Below the pieces are notes generated by a model. It saw only the letters and a program-made list of their open reading frames with translations, ran no database searches and had not been told where the DNA came from. DNA of 64,000 nucleotides from Sphingobium sp. TKS (lineage in GTDB: Bacteria > Pseudomonadota > Alphaproteobacteria > Sphingomonadales > Sphingomonadaceae): contig NZ_CP005083.1 in NCBI RefSeq assembly GCF_001563265.1, forward strand, positions 1,925,001-1,989,000, written 5' to 3'. Below, in pieces: positions 27,399-36,014 of the stretch (position 1 is the first letter of the stretch; each line of letters begins with the position of its first letter). Made by a program: the position numbers and the translations under genes.

Positions 27399-27620
27399 AT
27401 GAACCGGCCAGTCGAAGTACACGCCAAGCGTCCCAGCGACGGTGCCACTCGCTTGCGGATCGGATTGATCATGCTCGGTGGCGTGGTCGCAAGCCAAGTC
27501 ATCGTAACGGTGGCGGTCGGAGCCGACCCCCTGCAGCGATGGGCGCCGACGCCGACGGTCCACGTCCAGGCCGAAGCGCGCGATTCGGGCGTGACGCAAC
27601 ATCTTGTCAGCTCGCGCTGA
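27399..27620 (+). CDS. Small membrane protein, 73 aa
   Basis: ATG 27399 has TAGGAGG six bases ahead, a strong site. One membrane helix (IGLIMLGGVVASQVIVTVAV) between a basic N-terminus and a short polar tail. Family not recognised. It is divergent from the USP operon and shares its putative FixJ box. Confidence 0.55.
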   Translation: MNRPVEVHAKRPSDGATRLRIGLIMLGGVVASQVIVTVAVGADPLQRWAPTPTVHVQAEARDSGVTQHLVSSR

Positions 27621-27829
27621 CGCGCATCCAGCTTGGCTCGGCTGCTGAACGGTCGGCATTCTGGCGCAAGCAAAGGCCGCGCCGGGTCAGAGAAGCAGTC
27701 GATCATCACCCGCGCCCGAGATCTCGGATCGCCGGGTTGCTGCAATTTGCTGATGGGATTTCAACTTATTGCAAGGTGCTGATCCTCAGCAACAGCGCGC
27801 GCATCCTTCCGTTCGGCGCAGATTGTCAG

Positions 27830-27859
27830 GAGGGCCGCCGGGCAGGCCCGGCGGCCCTC
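27830..27859 (-). terminator. Long perfect hairpin after the BON gene
   Basis: A 14-bp perfect stem (AGGGCCGCCGGGC / GCCCGGCGGCCCT plus a flanking G-C) with a two-base loop, 22 bases beyond the BON stop. No T-run. Confidence 0.6.
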
Positions 27860-27881
27860 GACGCATCCGGCTCGGTAACGC

Positions 27882-28535
27882 TCAGTAGGCGACGACGATA
27901 TTGTCATCGACCTTGGTGACTCCGGGAGCGGACCATGCGGCACGCTCGGCAATCTGGCGCTCGTTCCACGCCTTGACCTTTCCGCTCAGCGTCACCTTGC
28001 CGCCGTCGGTAAGCACCGTCACCGTCGCCGCATCGAGGTCGGCCTGGCGCTTGATCGCGGCCACGATCCGGTCCTTGACATCGTGGGCGGTCGGCAGCCT
28101 ACGCAGTTCGATCTGGTTGCTGACGCCGGTGACGCCAGTGACCTTTCCGGCGACCTTGCGGGCTTCGTCGCTCTGATAATACCAGTCGACGGTGCCGGTA
28201 AGCGTGACCCAGCCATGCTCGACCTTCACCTTGATCTTGTCGTCCGGGATCGAGACATTCCAGGCGAACATGTCGAGGATGCGCTTGGCGATCTCGTGAT
28301 CGGCCGTCTTCGGATCCGACGCGAAGCGCACCTTGATCTCCTCGGCGATCGCCTTGACGCCGGCCACGCGCCGCGCCGCCTTCTCGGCCGCCAGCTTCTC
28401 GGAGTAGGTTTTCACGAACCCCGACAGTGTCACCACGCCATCGGTCACCGCCACGCCGATATCGGCATGGTCGACGCTCGGCTCCCATTCCAGCTCCGCC
28501 ATCACGTCGCGCTGTAGTTGACTGTCGCTCTTCAT
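27882..28535 (-). CDS. Triple BON-domain protein
   Basis: 217 residues from ATG 28535 (AAGGAG ahead). Three BON domains in series, each ending in the GxVTLxGxV pattern: DGVVTLSGFVKTYSEK, HGWVTLTGTVDWYYQS and GGKVTLSGKVKAWNER. BON domains bind phospholipid or envelope surfaces (OsmY family). No signal peptide is evident, so it is probably cytoplasmic as in other stress islands. It is divergent from the 81-residue gene. Confidence 0.9.
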   Translation of the reverse strand: MKSDSQLQRDVMAELEWEPSVDHADIGVAVTDGVVTLSGFVKTYSEKLAAEKAARRVAGVKAIAEEIKVRFASDPKTADHEIAKRILDMFAWNVSIPDDKIKVKVEHGWVTLTGTVDWYYQSDEARKVAGKVTGVTGVSNQIELRRLPTAHDVKDRIVAAIKRQADLDAATVTVLTDGGKVTLSGKVKAWNERQIAERAAWSAPGVTKVDDNIVVAY

Positions 28536-28686
28536 CTCAGCTCTCCTTGCTCGCAGAAATGACCGTCCCAAGCCGGGAGGCCACAGATTAAGGACCATCG
28601 GCACATCATCGCAGGTTCGCCGACGGCTTGCTCACGCATCGAGGACTCCTGCAGCATCTCTTGTCTGTCGGGCGGCGCGACGGCAG

Positions 28687-28706
28687 AATCCGTAATGTCC
28701 CGGAGG
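28687..28706 (-). promoter_or_regulatory. Candidate FixJ-like box 5b (BON gene side)
   Basis: Plus reading AATCCGTA-ATGT-CCCGGAGG, about 150 bases before the BON start. The second half is weaker than in other boxes. Confidence 0.35.
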
Positions 28707-28799
28707 CGTCGAACATCTGCGATCGTGCGCGGCGCCCTGCGGCGCGCCTCCCTCAGCCAGCCGGCAGACTTCACGGTTTGTGTGGCGGGCACGGCGCCG

Positions 28800-28819
28800 G
28801 CTAGGTAAACTCCCCAATA
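28800..28819 (+). promoter_or_regulatory. Candidate FixJ box 5
   Basis: GCTAGGTA-AACT-CCCCAATA, 54 bases before the start of the 81-residue gene that leads the hsp20/APH-AAA unit. Confidence 0.5.
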
Positions 28820-28873
28820 TAGACGCTGATGGGCGACCCCTATTCTCCGACAGACTCGGGCAAGGAGGTCAGC

Positions 28874-29119
28874 ATGAGCTACGAGAAGACCATCGGGGCG
28901 GGCCAGCGTCCGGGTGATCCCGACCCAGCCGCAGCGGTGCTTGGTGCCGAGGGTTTCTGGCAGCTGCCCCTGACATTCTATACGAACTGGTGGAACGCGG
29001 GTGTCGAGGCCCTTTGGCCGCGTACGCATTCGCACCATCCCGTCCATCGCGACGAGCATGACCAGCTCGTGGTTCCCGAGCCGCTCGAGGCTGACGGCGA
29101 ACATGTCCTGTTCGCCTGA
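28874..29119 (+). CDS. Small conserved-looking protein, 81 aa
   Basis: ATG 28874 with AAGGAGG six bases ahead. Aromatic-rich core GFWQLPLTFYTNWWNAGVEA then a His-rich, acidic tail (HSHHPVHRDEHD). No family that I can name. It is followed 56 bases later by hsp20 and lies behind a candidate FixJ box, so it belongs to the stress unit. Confidence 0.65.
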   Translation: MSYEKTIGAGQRPGDPDPAAAVLGAEGFWQLPLTFYTNWWNAGVEALWPRTHSHHPVHRDEHDQLVVPEPLEADGEHVLFA

Positions 29120-29175
29120 TGACGCGTCCTTCCCGCATCACGGGATCGACCATCTTTAACTTGAGGAGAAGCAAG

Positions 29176-29685
29176 ATGAACGATGTGACCAATGTTCCGG
29201 TGACCAAAGCGCGTCCGACATCATCGCTGCGCGATTTCGCAGCCCAGTTCGAGCCGGTCGGCTGGTTGAGGTCGGAAATCGACCGCTTGTTCGACGGTTT
29301 CGACAGCCCGGCCCGCGGCCTTTTCAGCTTCGCGCCGCGCGGCCCGTTGGCCATCGTGCCGGCGCTCGAGATGGTCGATGATGAGAAGGCCTATCGTCTC
29401 ACCGCCGAGCTTCCTGGCCTCGACGAGAAGGATGTTGAGATCAACGTCGCCGATGGCGTGCTCAGCATCTCGGGGGAAAAGAAGGAGACGGAGGAGCGCA
29501 AGGAAAAGGGCTTCCTGCTCAGCGAGCGCCGTTATGGTTCGTTTCAACGGCAGATTCCACTTCCCGCCGACGTCGATCCCGAGGGCATCAAGGCGCAGTT
29601 CAAGGACGGCGTCCTGTCGGTGACGCTGGCCAAGGACGAAAAGGCTGCGGCGCGCACGCGCAAGATCGCGATCGAAAAGGCCTGA
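29176..29685 (+). CDS. Hsp20 small heat-shock protein
   Basis: 169 residues from ATG 29176 (GAGGAG ahead). Class P/HspC-like: LRSEIDRLFDGFDSP, then the alpha-crystallin domain AYRLTAELPGLDEKDVEINV, DGVLSISGEKKE, RYGSFQRQIPLPADVD, FKDGVLSVTLAKDE and a terminal RKIAIEKA (IXI). It may hold unfolding proteins in arrest. Four bases separate it from the kinase/AAA fusion gene. Confidence 0.93.
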   Translation: MNDVTNVPVTKARPTSSLRDFAAQFEPVGWLRSEIDRLFDGFDSPARGLFSFAPRGPLAIVPALEMVDDEKAYRLTAELPGLDEKDVEINVADGVLSISGEKKETEERKEKGFLLSERRYGSFQRQIPLPADVDPEGIKAQFKDGVLSVTLAKDEKAAARTRKIAIEKA

Positions 29686-29689
29686 GCCG

Positions 29690-31243
29690 ATGGCGGCGAC
29701 GTCGCATGGTCCCGGGACGCCGGACGGCCAGGCTGATGTCGTCGCCTTCCTCGAAGAAGGCAATGCCTTCGAAGGAACGCGCCCGGCGCGCATCGATACC
29801 CACTGCGCGACGATTTTCCTCGCCGGCGACCAGGCATGGAAGCTCAAACGCGCGGTTGAACTCGGCTATCTTGATTTCTCAACGCCGGACAAGCGCCACG
29901 CGGCGCTCGAGGCGGAGCTTCGCCTCAACCGCAGAAGCGCACCCGACCTATATCGTGGCCTTCACGCGGTCACGCGGGAATCCGGCGGGCTCCTGGCGAT
30001 CGACGGCACCGGTGACGTTGTCGACTGGCTTCTCGAAATGCGACGCTTTCCCGATGATGCGCTGCTTACTCACCAGGCCGACCGAAACCGCCTCGATGAG
30101 CGCCTGCTGATCCGGCTAGCGGACCGCATTAGCGCCTTCCACTCCGCGGCGGAGATTGATCGGACTCGTACGGGCGCGGCATCGTTCCGGCGCGTCGTGG
30201 AAGGCAATATCACCAGTATGGCTGCCTTTTCCGATATCCTCGACCCGGACAAGGCAAAGCATCTCGGCGACAGCCTGCTCCAGATCACCGATCGCATGGC
30301 GCCGCTGCTCGACAGCAGGGCTCGGGAAGGCCGTGTCAGACATGGTCATGGCGACCTCCATCTCGCCAACATCGCGCTCGTCGATGGTGAACCGACCTTG
30401 TTCGATTGCCTCGAATTCAGCGTCGAACTGGCCACCATCGACGTGCTTTATGATCTCGCCTTCCTGCTGATGGATCTCTGGCATCGCGATCTCCACACTG
30501 AGGCGAACATTGTCTTCAACCGTTATCTCGACCTGTCGCAGGCGGATGAGAGCGGATTGGAACTGCTGCCGCTGTTCCTGTCGGTTCGCGCCGCGATCCG
30601 CGCGCATGTGCTCGCGGCCCAGAGCTTTCGTGCCAGCCGGGACATGATGCTTGCGCGAGAAGCGCGATCCTATCTGGATCTTGCGCTTGCCATGCTGGCG
30701 CCGGTGCCGGCACGGCTGGTTGCGATCGGCGGGCTTTCGGGGACCGGAAAGTCCAGCCTCGCGCGCCGGCTTGGCGGCGCACTCGGACACGCGCCCGGTG
30801 CGAGGATCCTTCGAAACGACGTCTTGCGCAAACGGCTTGCGGGCCTGTCTCCGGAGGCCAGGCTCCCCCGCGAAAGCTATTCACCGCAAGCTGCCAGGCG
30901 AGTTTATGAGACCACCGACACGATGGCCGCGTCGGCGCTCGCGGTCGGTCAGTCCGCCGTGGCCGATGCAGTGTTCGCACAGCCGGTCGAGCGCGGGAGG
31001 ATCGAAGCCGTTGCGCGCCAGCTGGGCGTCGCCTTCGACGGGATATGGCTCGAGGCACCGGTGGCGGCGCGGCTCGGTCGGGTCGAGACGCGCGCCATCG
31101 ACGCGTCGGATGCCGACGTTGCCGTAGCTCAGGCCCAATCCGAGCTGGACATTGGCGACCTCGGCTCCTGGCACATCGTCCAGGCCGGCGGATCGCCAGA
31201 CGAGACGGCTGCCAATGCCCGCCTCACGCTGAAACTCGGCTGA
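29690..31243 (+). CDS. Fusion of aminoglycoside-phosphotransferase-like and P-loop kinase domains
   Basis: 517 residues. The N-terminal 330 are an APH-type kinase fold with the catalytic loop RHGHGDLHLANIAL and LFDCLEFSVELATIDVLYDL. The C-terminal 170 are a P-loop kinase: Walker A IGGLSGTGKSSLARRL near residue 350, then LRNDVLRKRL. Proteins of this two-kinase layout are common in stress islands, also near DosR-type genes; substrate unknown. Antibiotic inactivation is not implied. Coupled to hsp20. Confidence 0.87.
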   Translation: MAATSHGPGTPDGQADVVAFLEEGNAFEGTRPARIDTHCATIFLAGDQAWKLKRAVELGYLDFSTPDKRHAALEAELRLNRRSAPDLYRGLHAVTRESGGLLAIDGTGDVVDWLLEMRRFPDDALLTHQADRNRLDERLLIRLADRISAFHSAAEIDRTRTGAASFRRVVEGNITSMAAFSDILDPDKAKHLGDSLLQITDRMAPLLDSRAREGRVRHGHGDLHLANIALVDGEPTLFDCLEFSVELATIDVLYDLAFLLMDLWHRDLHTEANIVFNRYLDLSQADESGLELLPLFLSVRAAIRAHVLAAQSFRASRDMMLAREARSYLDLALAMLAPVPARLVAIGGLSGTGKSSLARRLGGALGHAPGARILRNDVLRKRLAGLSPEARLPRESYSPQAARRVYETTDTMAASALAVGQSAVADAVFAQPVERGRIEAVARQLGVAFDGIWLEAPVAARLGRVETRAIDASDADVAVAQAQSELDIGDLGSWHIVQAGGSPDETAANARLTLKLG

Positions 31244-31297
31244 GAAAGCGAGTCCTCGACAGGCCGAGGCGCACGTCGCGTCGCGTGCTCGGGCAGC

Positions 31298-32287
31298 CTA
31301 TTGACCCTCGCCGGTAATGACCGTGAGCTGCCTTCCGGTTTCACTCCTGGCGAGGCTATCATTCGTGACCAACACGGTTGTCCCCTCGGTCAGAATGGCT
31401 GCCACCGAACGCCGGAATTCCTCAGCGACCCGGAATCGATTCCGGCCATCGGAGATGGCGTCTTGCGCGGGAGATGTGTCCGCGAACAAGGGGATTCGCA
31501 ACCAGTGAAGCCCGGCGCTGTCGACAGCGCGCAGCGTGTAGGCCGTCGTCCGGTCGGTGCCGGCGTCGGCTGCGATGGACGCCGAACCGATTTGGCGACC
31601 ATTGCGCAATACCACCATCCGCCGATCCGCGGTGCTGATAACGATGGAGACGGGCCCCGAGGGCGACCGCTCGGGATGCCACGTGAACCCGCCGGGGGGT
31701 GGAGCATCATCGATATCGGAGGCGACCGGCCGCAAGGGATCGGGCACTGGCGCAAGGCGAGGAACAGACGACTCGTTCGTGATCACGACGGTCAAGCCGA
31801 GCCGCGTGATCCCATAGAGCAGTTTGGCGAAGCCCAGGGGCAAGCGGATGCAGCCATGGGACGCGGGGTAGCCGGGAAGGTTGCCGCCGTGCAGCGCCAC
31901 ACCCCCCCATGTCAGGCGTTGCATAAAGGGCATTGGAGCATCGTCGTAGAGGTTGGATTTGTGATCGATATCCTTTTGAAGGATCGTGAAGATCCCCGTC
32001 GGCGTCTCATATCCGGCCTTTCCCGTCGAAACCGTCGACACGCCGATCGGGATCCCGTTTCTGTAGGTGACGGCTCGCTGGTTGGTAAGGCTCACGACGA
32101 TCAGCACAGGACCCGCCGGAGCGATGTCGGGCGCCCAGATATATTCCCCGGGCTTGAGCCGCTCGACCGCTTCAAGGGCCGACCTCGTGTCGGGCGCCGG
32201 TTGCAGCGCGAACAACGGCGAAGATGCGCCAAGCAGCAATGTCAGCATGAGGGCCATGCCGGAATGAGGTCTCCAACTATCGGTCAT
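31298..32287 (-). CDS. L,D-transpeptidase (YkuD) with degenerate second half
   Basis: 329 residues from ATG 32287 (a TTG at 32302 is an alternative). Signal sequence, then a YkuD domain: GPVLIVVSLTNQRAVTYRNG, ETPTGIFTILQKD, and the catalytic HGGNLPGYPASHGCIRLP with Cys. The second half (GPVSIVISTADRRMVVLRNG) repeats the start of that domain but lacks the SHGC motif, so it is a non-catalytic copy. It makes 3-3 peptidoglycan crosslinks or anchors proteins in the periplasm, typical of stationary-phase walls. Confidence 0.88.
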   Translation of the reverse strand: MTDSWRPHSGMALMLTLLLGASSPLFALQPAPDTRSALEAVERLKPGEYIWAPDIAPAGPVLIVVSLTNQRAVTYRNGIPIGVSTVSTGKAGYETPTGIFTILQKDIDHKSNLYDDAPMPFMQRLTWGGVALHGGNLPGYPASHGCIRLPLGFAKLLYGITRLGLTVVITNESSVPRLAPVPDPLRPVASDIDDAPPPGGFTWHPERSPSGPVSIVISTADRRMVVLRNGRQIGSASIAADAGTDRTTAYTLRAVDSAGLHWLRIPLFADTSPAQDAISDGRNRFRVAEEFRRSVAAILTEGTTVLVTNDSLARSETGRQLTVITGEGQ

Positions 32288-32499
32288 GCGGCGTTCGTCC
32301 AACGTCCTTTGCCTGGGTCACTGGGTTGTCCTTTGCCCTCGCGGATGCTTGCACGGAATTACTCCTCGTCGCGCACGATAGGGTCGGGTCCGACGCACCA
32401 CTCCGATTCAAAGCTCCGAGGTCTCTCATATCGCTCCTGCCAAACAGAATGTCTCGCAATCGCCGAGGGTGATAAATGATGCCCGCCGCACCATTTCGG

Positions 32500-32519
32500 C
32501 ATTGGTATTATCCCCTAGT
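32500..32519 (+). promoter_or_regulatory. Candidate FixJ box 6 (USP)
   Basis: CATTGGTA-TTAT-CCCCTAGT, 69 bases before the USP start at 32589 and about 213 from the divergent L,D-transpeptidase start. Confidence 0.45.
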
Positions 32520-32588
32520 GACCGGCGCTGCCTCCACCCTTAGCGTTTGCTTTCAAAACGGAATCATAGCGAATGCGAGGAGACCCGC

Positions 32589-33401
32589 GTGAAATCGATG
32601 CTCCTTCACGTCCACCACGATAGCGGCCAGGAGGAGCGGCTTGCCGTGGCACTGGATCTTGCGCGCGCACATCAAGCGCACATCACCTGCGTCCAGGTCA
32701 CCCCGTTCAACAGCTATGTCATCGGGGACCCCTTCGGCGGCCTCTATGCCTCCTCGCAGCTGCTCGAGGCCCTTCAAGCCCACGACGCTGCAGAGCGCGA
32801 GCGCATCGAGCATCGCCTCAAGAACGAAGGCGCTTCCTGGGATTGGGCGCACGTCGACGGAAATCCCGCCGATGCACTGGTCAGCTGCGGACGCCTGGCA
32901 GACGTGCTCATACTGAGCCGCCAGAACAAGGGACAGGATGACGCCGCGGAGCCTCTTCCGATCGTCGCTGACGTGGCCGTCCATGCGCGCGCGCCGGTGT
33001 TGGTGGTGCCCCCCGGCACAACCTGCTTCATTGCCGATAACCCCGTCCTCATCGCCTGGAACGGATCGATCGAAGCCGCGCATAGCCTGCGCCTGACGCT
33101 TTCTTTCCTGCGGCTGGCGACGGAGGTCCACATCGTCACCATCGCAAGCAGTGGTAGCGATTTTCCATCGACCGACGCGAGCCGTTACCTCGCCCGGCAT
33201 GGCATAGCTTCTCAGCTGCACGAATGGCCCGCGGAAGGGCGGACTATCGCCCAGGCGCTTTCGGACGCCGCGCGAGACCTGGGGGCATCTTCTCTCGTCA
33301 TGGGCGCTTACGGGCACTCGAGGCTGCGCGAGACGGTGCTCGGCGGCGTGACCCGCGAGCTGCTGTCCGATACGTCCGTTCCGTTGCTTCTGGCGCACTG
33401 A
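32589..33401 (+). CDS. Tandem universal stress protein
   Basis: 270 residues from GTG 32589, with GAGGAGA six bases ahead (ATG 32598 is possible). Two Usp folds, second ending VMGAYGHSRLRETVLGGVTR. Very similar in pattern to the 26404 USP (shared AWNGS and GAYGHSRLRET), so a recent local duplicate. The cyclopropane synthase gene follows 50 bases later. Confidence 0.92.
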   Translation: MKSMLLHVHHDSGQEERLAVALDLARAHQAHITCVQVTPFNSYVIGDPFGGLYASSQLLEALQAHDAAERERIEHRLKNEGASWDWAHVDGNPADALVSCGRLADVLILSRQNKGQDDAAEPLPIVADVAVHARAPVLVVPPGTTCFIADNPVLIAWNGSIEAAHSLRLTLSFLRLATEVHIVTIASSGSDFPSTDASRYLARHGIASQLHEWPAEGRTIAQALSDAARDLGASSLVMGAYGHSRLRETVLGGVTRELLSDTSVPLLLAH

Positions 33402-33450
33402 CCCGTCCAACCGCCGATTGTTCTTGCGCTCCTCGATCAGGACCCTGCGA

Positions 33451-34674
33451 ATGTGGCTGTTGGACAAATTGCTTTCTCGCCTCATCAAGTCCGGCGAGCT
33501 CATCCTGTTCGAGGCGGATGGCACCCGACATGACTACGGCTCTCCGCAAGAAGGGCGCCAACCGGTGACGGTCCGGTTCACCGATCGTGGCGCGCCGAAT
33601 GCCGTCGCCAGAAATCCGCGTCTGGGGGCTGCCGAGACCTGGATGGATGGCAGGCTGCTAGTCGATGGCGACGACATTCTCGGTCTCATCGATCTCGTCC
33701 AATCCAACGCAGCGTGGGAGGAGGAGGAAGGCGACGCGTTGCGCGGAAATCTCATAACAAGTCTCGCCTCTTCACTGATGTCCCGGCAGGACCGGCTCAA
33801 CTGGAAGCGCCGCTCGAAACGCAATGTCGCGCATCATTACGATCTCGACCACCGCCTCTATGATGCCTTCCTCGATTCCGACCGTCAGTACAGTTGCGGT
33901 TATTTCAGCGACTTGGCCGCCGGCCTTGAGCAGGCGCAGACGGACAAGAAGGCGCACATCGCCGCGAAGCTTCAACTCAAGCCAGGTCAGCACGTACTTG
34001 ACATCGGATGCGGCTGGGGCGGGATGGCCCTCTATCTGAACCGCGTAGCTGACGTGGATGTGCTGGCCATCACGCTCAGCGAGGAGCAGCTCGAAATAGC
34101 GCGACGGCGCGCTCAAGAGGCAGGGGTGGCCGGCCGTGTGAAGTTCGAGCTGATCGACTATAGAGACCTAACCGGCACATTCGACCGTATCGTTTCGGTC
34201 GGCATGTTCGAGCATGTCGGACCACCCTATTATCGGCGCTTCTTCCAAAAATGCCGCACGATGCTGGCGGAGGACGGCGTGATGCTTCTGCATACCATAG
34301 GGCGGATGGGCAGGCCTGGCAGCACCGATCCCTTCACCAGCAAATATATTTTCCCGGGAGGGTATATTCCCGCTCTGTCGGAGATCATTCGCTCGAGTGA
34401 AGTCATGAAGTTGATCGTCGCCGACGTAGAGACATTGCGGCTCCATTACGCTCATACGCTCGAGCATTGGTATCGCCGAACAGTAGCAGGAAAAGATAGG
34501 ATCGCAGCGTTGTACGATGCGCGTTTCTACCGCATGTGGACGTTCTACCTGGCCGGTGCGCTCGCAGCCTTCCGGCACGGAGAGCTATGCAATTATCAGA
34601 TACAATATATCCGCCGCCGCGACGCCCTCCCGATTGTCCGTGACTATATGCTGACGCTTCCGGAGCGAAAATGA
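33451..34674 (+). CDS. cfa: Cyclopropane-fatty-acyl-phospholipid synthase
   Basis: 407 residues (ATG 33451 chosen; an upstream TTG at 33418 is unlikely). SAM site VLDIGCGWGGMALYLN near residue 180, then ITLSEEQLEIARRRAQEAG, DYRDLTGTFDRIVSVGMFEH, YIFPGGYIPAL and the C-terminal EHWYRR and MWTFYLAG helices of CFA synthases. It methylenates membrane lipid double bonds, a hallmark of stationary and acid or low-O2 adaptation. Confidence 0.93.
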   Translation: MWLLDKLLSRLIKSGELILFEADGTRHDYGSPQEGRQPVTVRFTDRGAPNAVARNPRLGAAETWMDGRLLVDGDDILGLIDLVQSNAAWEEEEGDALRGNLITSLASSLMSRQDRLNWKRRSKRNVAHHYDLDHRLYDAFLDSDRQYSCGYFSDLAAGLEQAQTDKKAHIAAKLQLKPGQHVLDIGCGWGGMALYLNRVADVDVLAITLSEEQLEIARRRAQEAGVAGRVKFELIDYRDLTGTFDRIVSVGMFEHVGPPYYRRFFQKCRTMLAEDGVMLLHTIGRMGRPGSTDPFTSKYIFPGGYIPALSEIIRSSEVMKLIVADVETLRLHYAHTLEHWYRRTVAGKDRIAALYDARFYRMWTFYLAGALAAFRHGELCNYQIQYIRRRDALPIVRDYMLTLPERK

Positions 34675-34998
34675 GGTTCCGGATCGGCGCCAGAGCGAGA
34701 GATATTCACAAGCTGCACTGTGGCGACCTTTCCTGATGCGGCGGGAGCGCAATCCGCTTCCGGATCACCGCTACCAGCGCGCGCCGTGCCTCGGTTCCCG
34801 TCCGGCAACGGCTTCCACCTAGCGCCCACCTCCGTAAACACCCGTATTTCGAGCCATTCCGGGATGGCTCACCGTGCCCGAAAGCCAAGGCGCGGCGTTG
34901 AGGCGAGCGGAGAGTCGCGCTCGAGCTCGGCGCTGTGCGCGATACCGCCCATGCTGGTGGGCCGGAAATAGCCGCGTAAGGCAACAGGAGGCCGGAAC
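34675..34998. other. Intergenic region upstream of the tandem USP gene
   Basis: No gene supported. It contains one candidate FixJ box (34829-34848) and the USP ribosome site. Confidence 0.45.
34829..34848 (+). promoter_or_regulatory. Candidate FixJ box 7 (USP-ndvB unit)
   Basis: CCTCCGTA-AACA-CCCGTATT, 150 bases before the tandem USP start. Confidence 0.45.
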
Positions 34999-36012
34999 AT
35001 GTCGAGATCAAGCGCACTCTTCCCCGTCGGTGTCGACTCGCAGGCGGGAACCGGCCACGTCGTCGCATGCCTCGATCGGTCCGAACACGCCGCCGGCGTC
35101 GTTTCCCATGCCTTCGCGATCGCCCAGGCGCTCGAAGCTCCGATTACCTTGCTGCAGGTGCTCGAAGCACAGCCCGCCAAGGAGATTAGGCCTGATCCGA
35201 TCGAGTGGGATCTGCGCCGACATGAAGCGAGGCGCACGCTCGGGAAGCTCGCGGCCCCTCCGGTTCCTGCGAAGACGATCGCCGAGGTCCAACTTGCCGA
35301 AGGCGCGACCGCCGAGGAGATCTGCAGATTTAGCTGCGGACAGCCTGATTGCCTTCTCGTGCTTGGCACCCGTGGCGAGAATGGCGCAAGGCAAAAGGGC
35401 ATCGGCGGCACCGCCCACAATGTTCTCGATCGCGCCCCCGGCTCGATTCTGCTCGTGCCGATCGCAGCGTCTCCGGCGCCAGCACCGACGTATCGGCGCA
35501 TCCTGGTCCCGCTCGACGGATCGAGTTGGGCAGAAAGCGTCCTTCCGCTTGCGGTGCGGCTTGCCAAAGCGGCGCAGGCCGAGCTGGTTCTCGCGCACAT
35601 CGTGCCGAAGCCGGAACTCACCGAGACGAGGCCGCTCGAGCCGCGCGATCTCGAACTCCAGCGCAATGTGGTCGAACGAAACGAAGAGACGGCGCGCGGC
35701 TATCTCGACCGCGTCCGGACCTATGTTGCAGCGATGGGGTTGAGGGTTCGAACGATTTCGGCGCGTGGCGACGATGTTCGCACTTCGCTGGCCGGGCTGA
35801 TCCGCTCCGAGTCCGCCGACCTTGTCGTGCTGTCGGCGCGCGGGCATGGCGGGCGGCATCATGCGGACGTTCCCTATGGCAGCGTCGCCGCCTATCTCAT
35901 GGGCCATTCGGCAACACCAATGCTGATCGTCCGGCCGTCCGGCATGCCCCAGGAGCCCGCCCCATTGAAGACGATCCAGGATACGCGCCTCCCGGCCGTG
36001 GGGCCGGCTTGA
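34999..36012 (+). CDS. Tandem universal stress protein of a second type
   Basis: 337 residues, AGGAGG ahead of ATG. Two classic Usp folds: HVVACLDRSEHAAGVVSHAF ... LVLGTRGENGARQKGIGGTA, and RRILVPLDGSSWAESVLPLA ... VVLSARGHGGRHHADVPYGS. The ATP loops differ from the GAYGHSRLRE group. Only two bases separate its stop from the giant glucan synthase start, so both are probably co-transcribed. Confidence 0.93.
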   Translation: MSRSSALFPVGVDSQAGTGHVVACLDRSEHAAGVVSHAFAIAQALEAPITLLQVLEAQPAKEIRPDPIEWDLRRHEARRTLGKLAAPPVPAKTIAEVQLAEGATAEEICRFSCGQPDCLLVLGTRGENGARQKGIGGTAHNVLDRAPGSILLVPIAASPAPAPTYRRILVPLDGSSWAESVLPLAVRLAKAAQAELVLAHIVPKPELTETRPLEPRDLELQRNVVERNEETARGYLDRVRTYVAAMGLRVRTISARGDDVRTSLAGLIRSESADLVVLSARGHGGRHHADVPYGSVAAYLMGHSATPMLIVRPSGMPQEPAPLKTIQDTRLPAVGPA

Positions 36013-36014
36013 GG

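Noticed and set aside
35349..36014. Upstream extension of the glucan synthase frame
   Set aside because: It overlaps the tandem USP gene in another frame; ATG 36015 with GAGG right after the USP stop is the sensible start.
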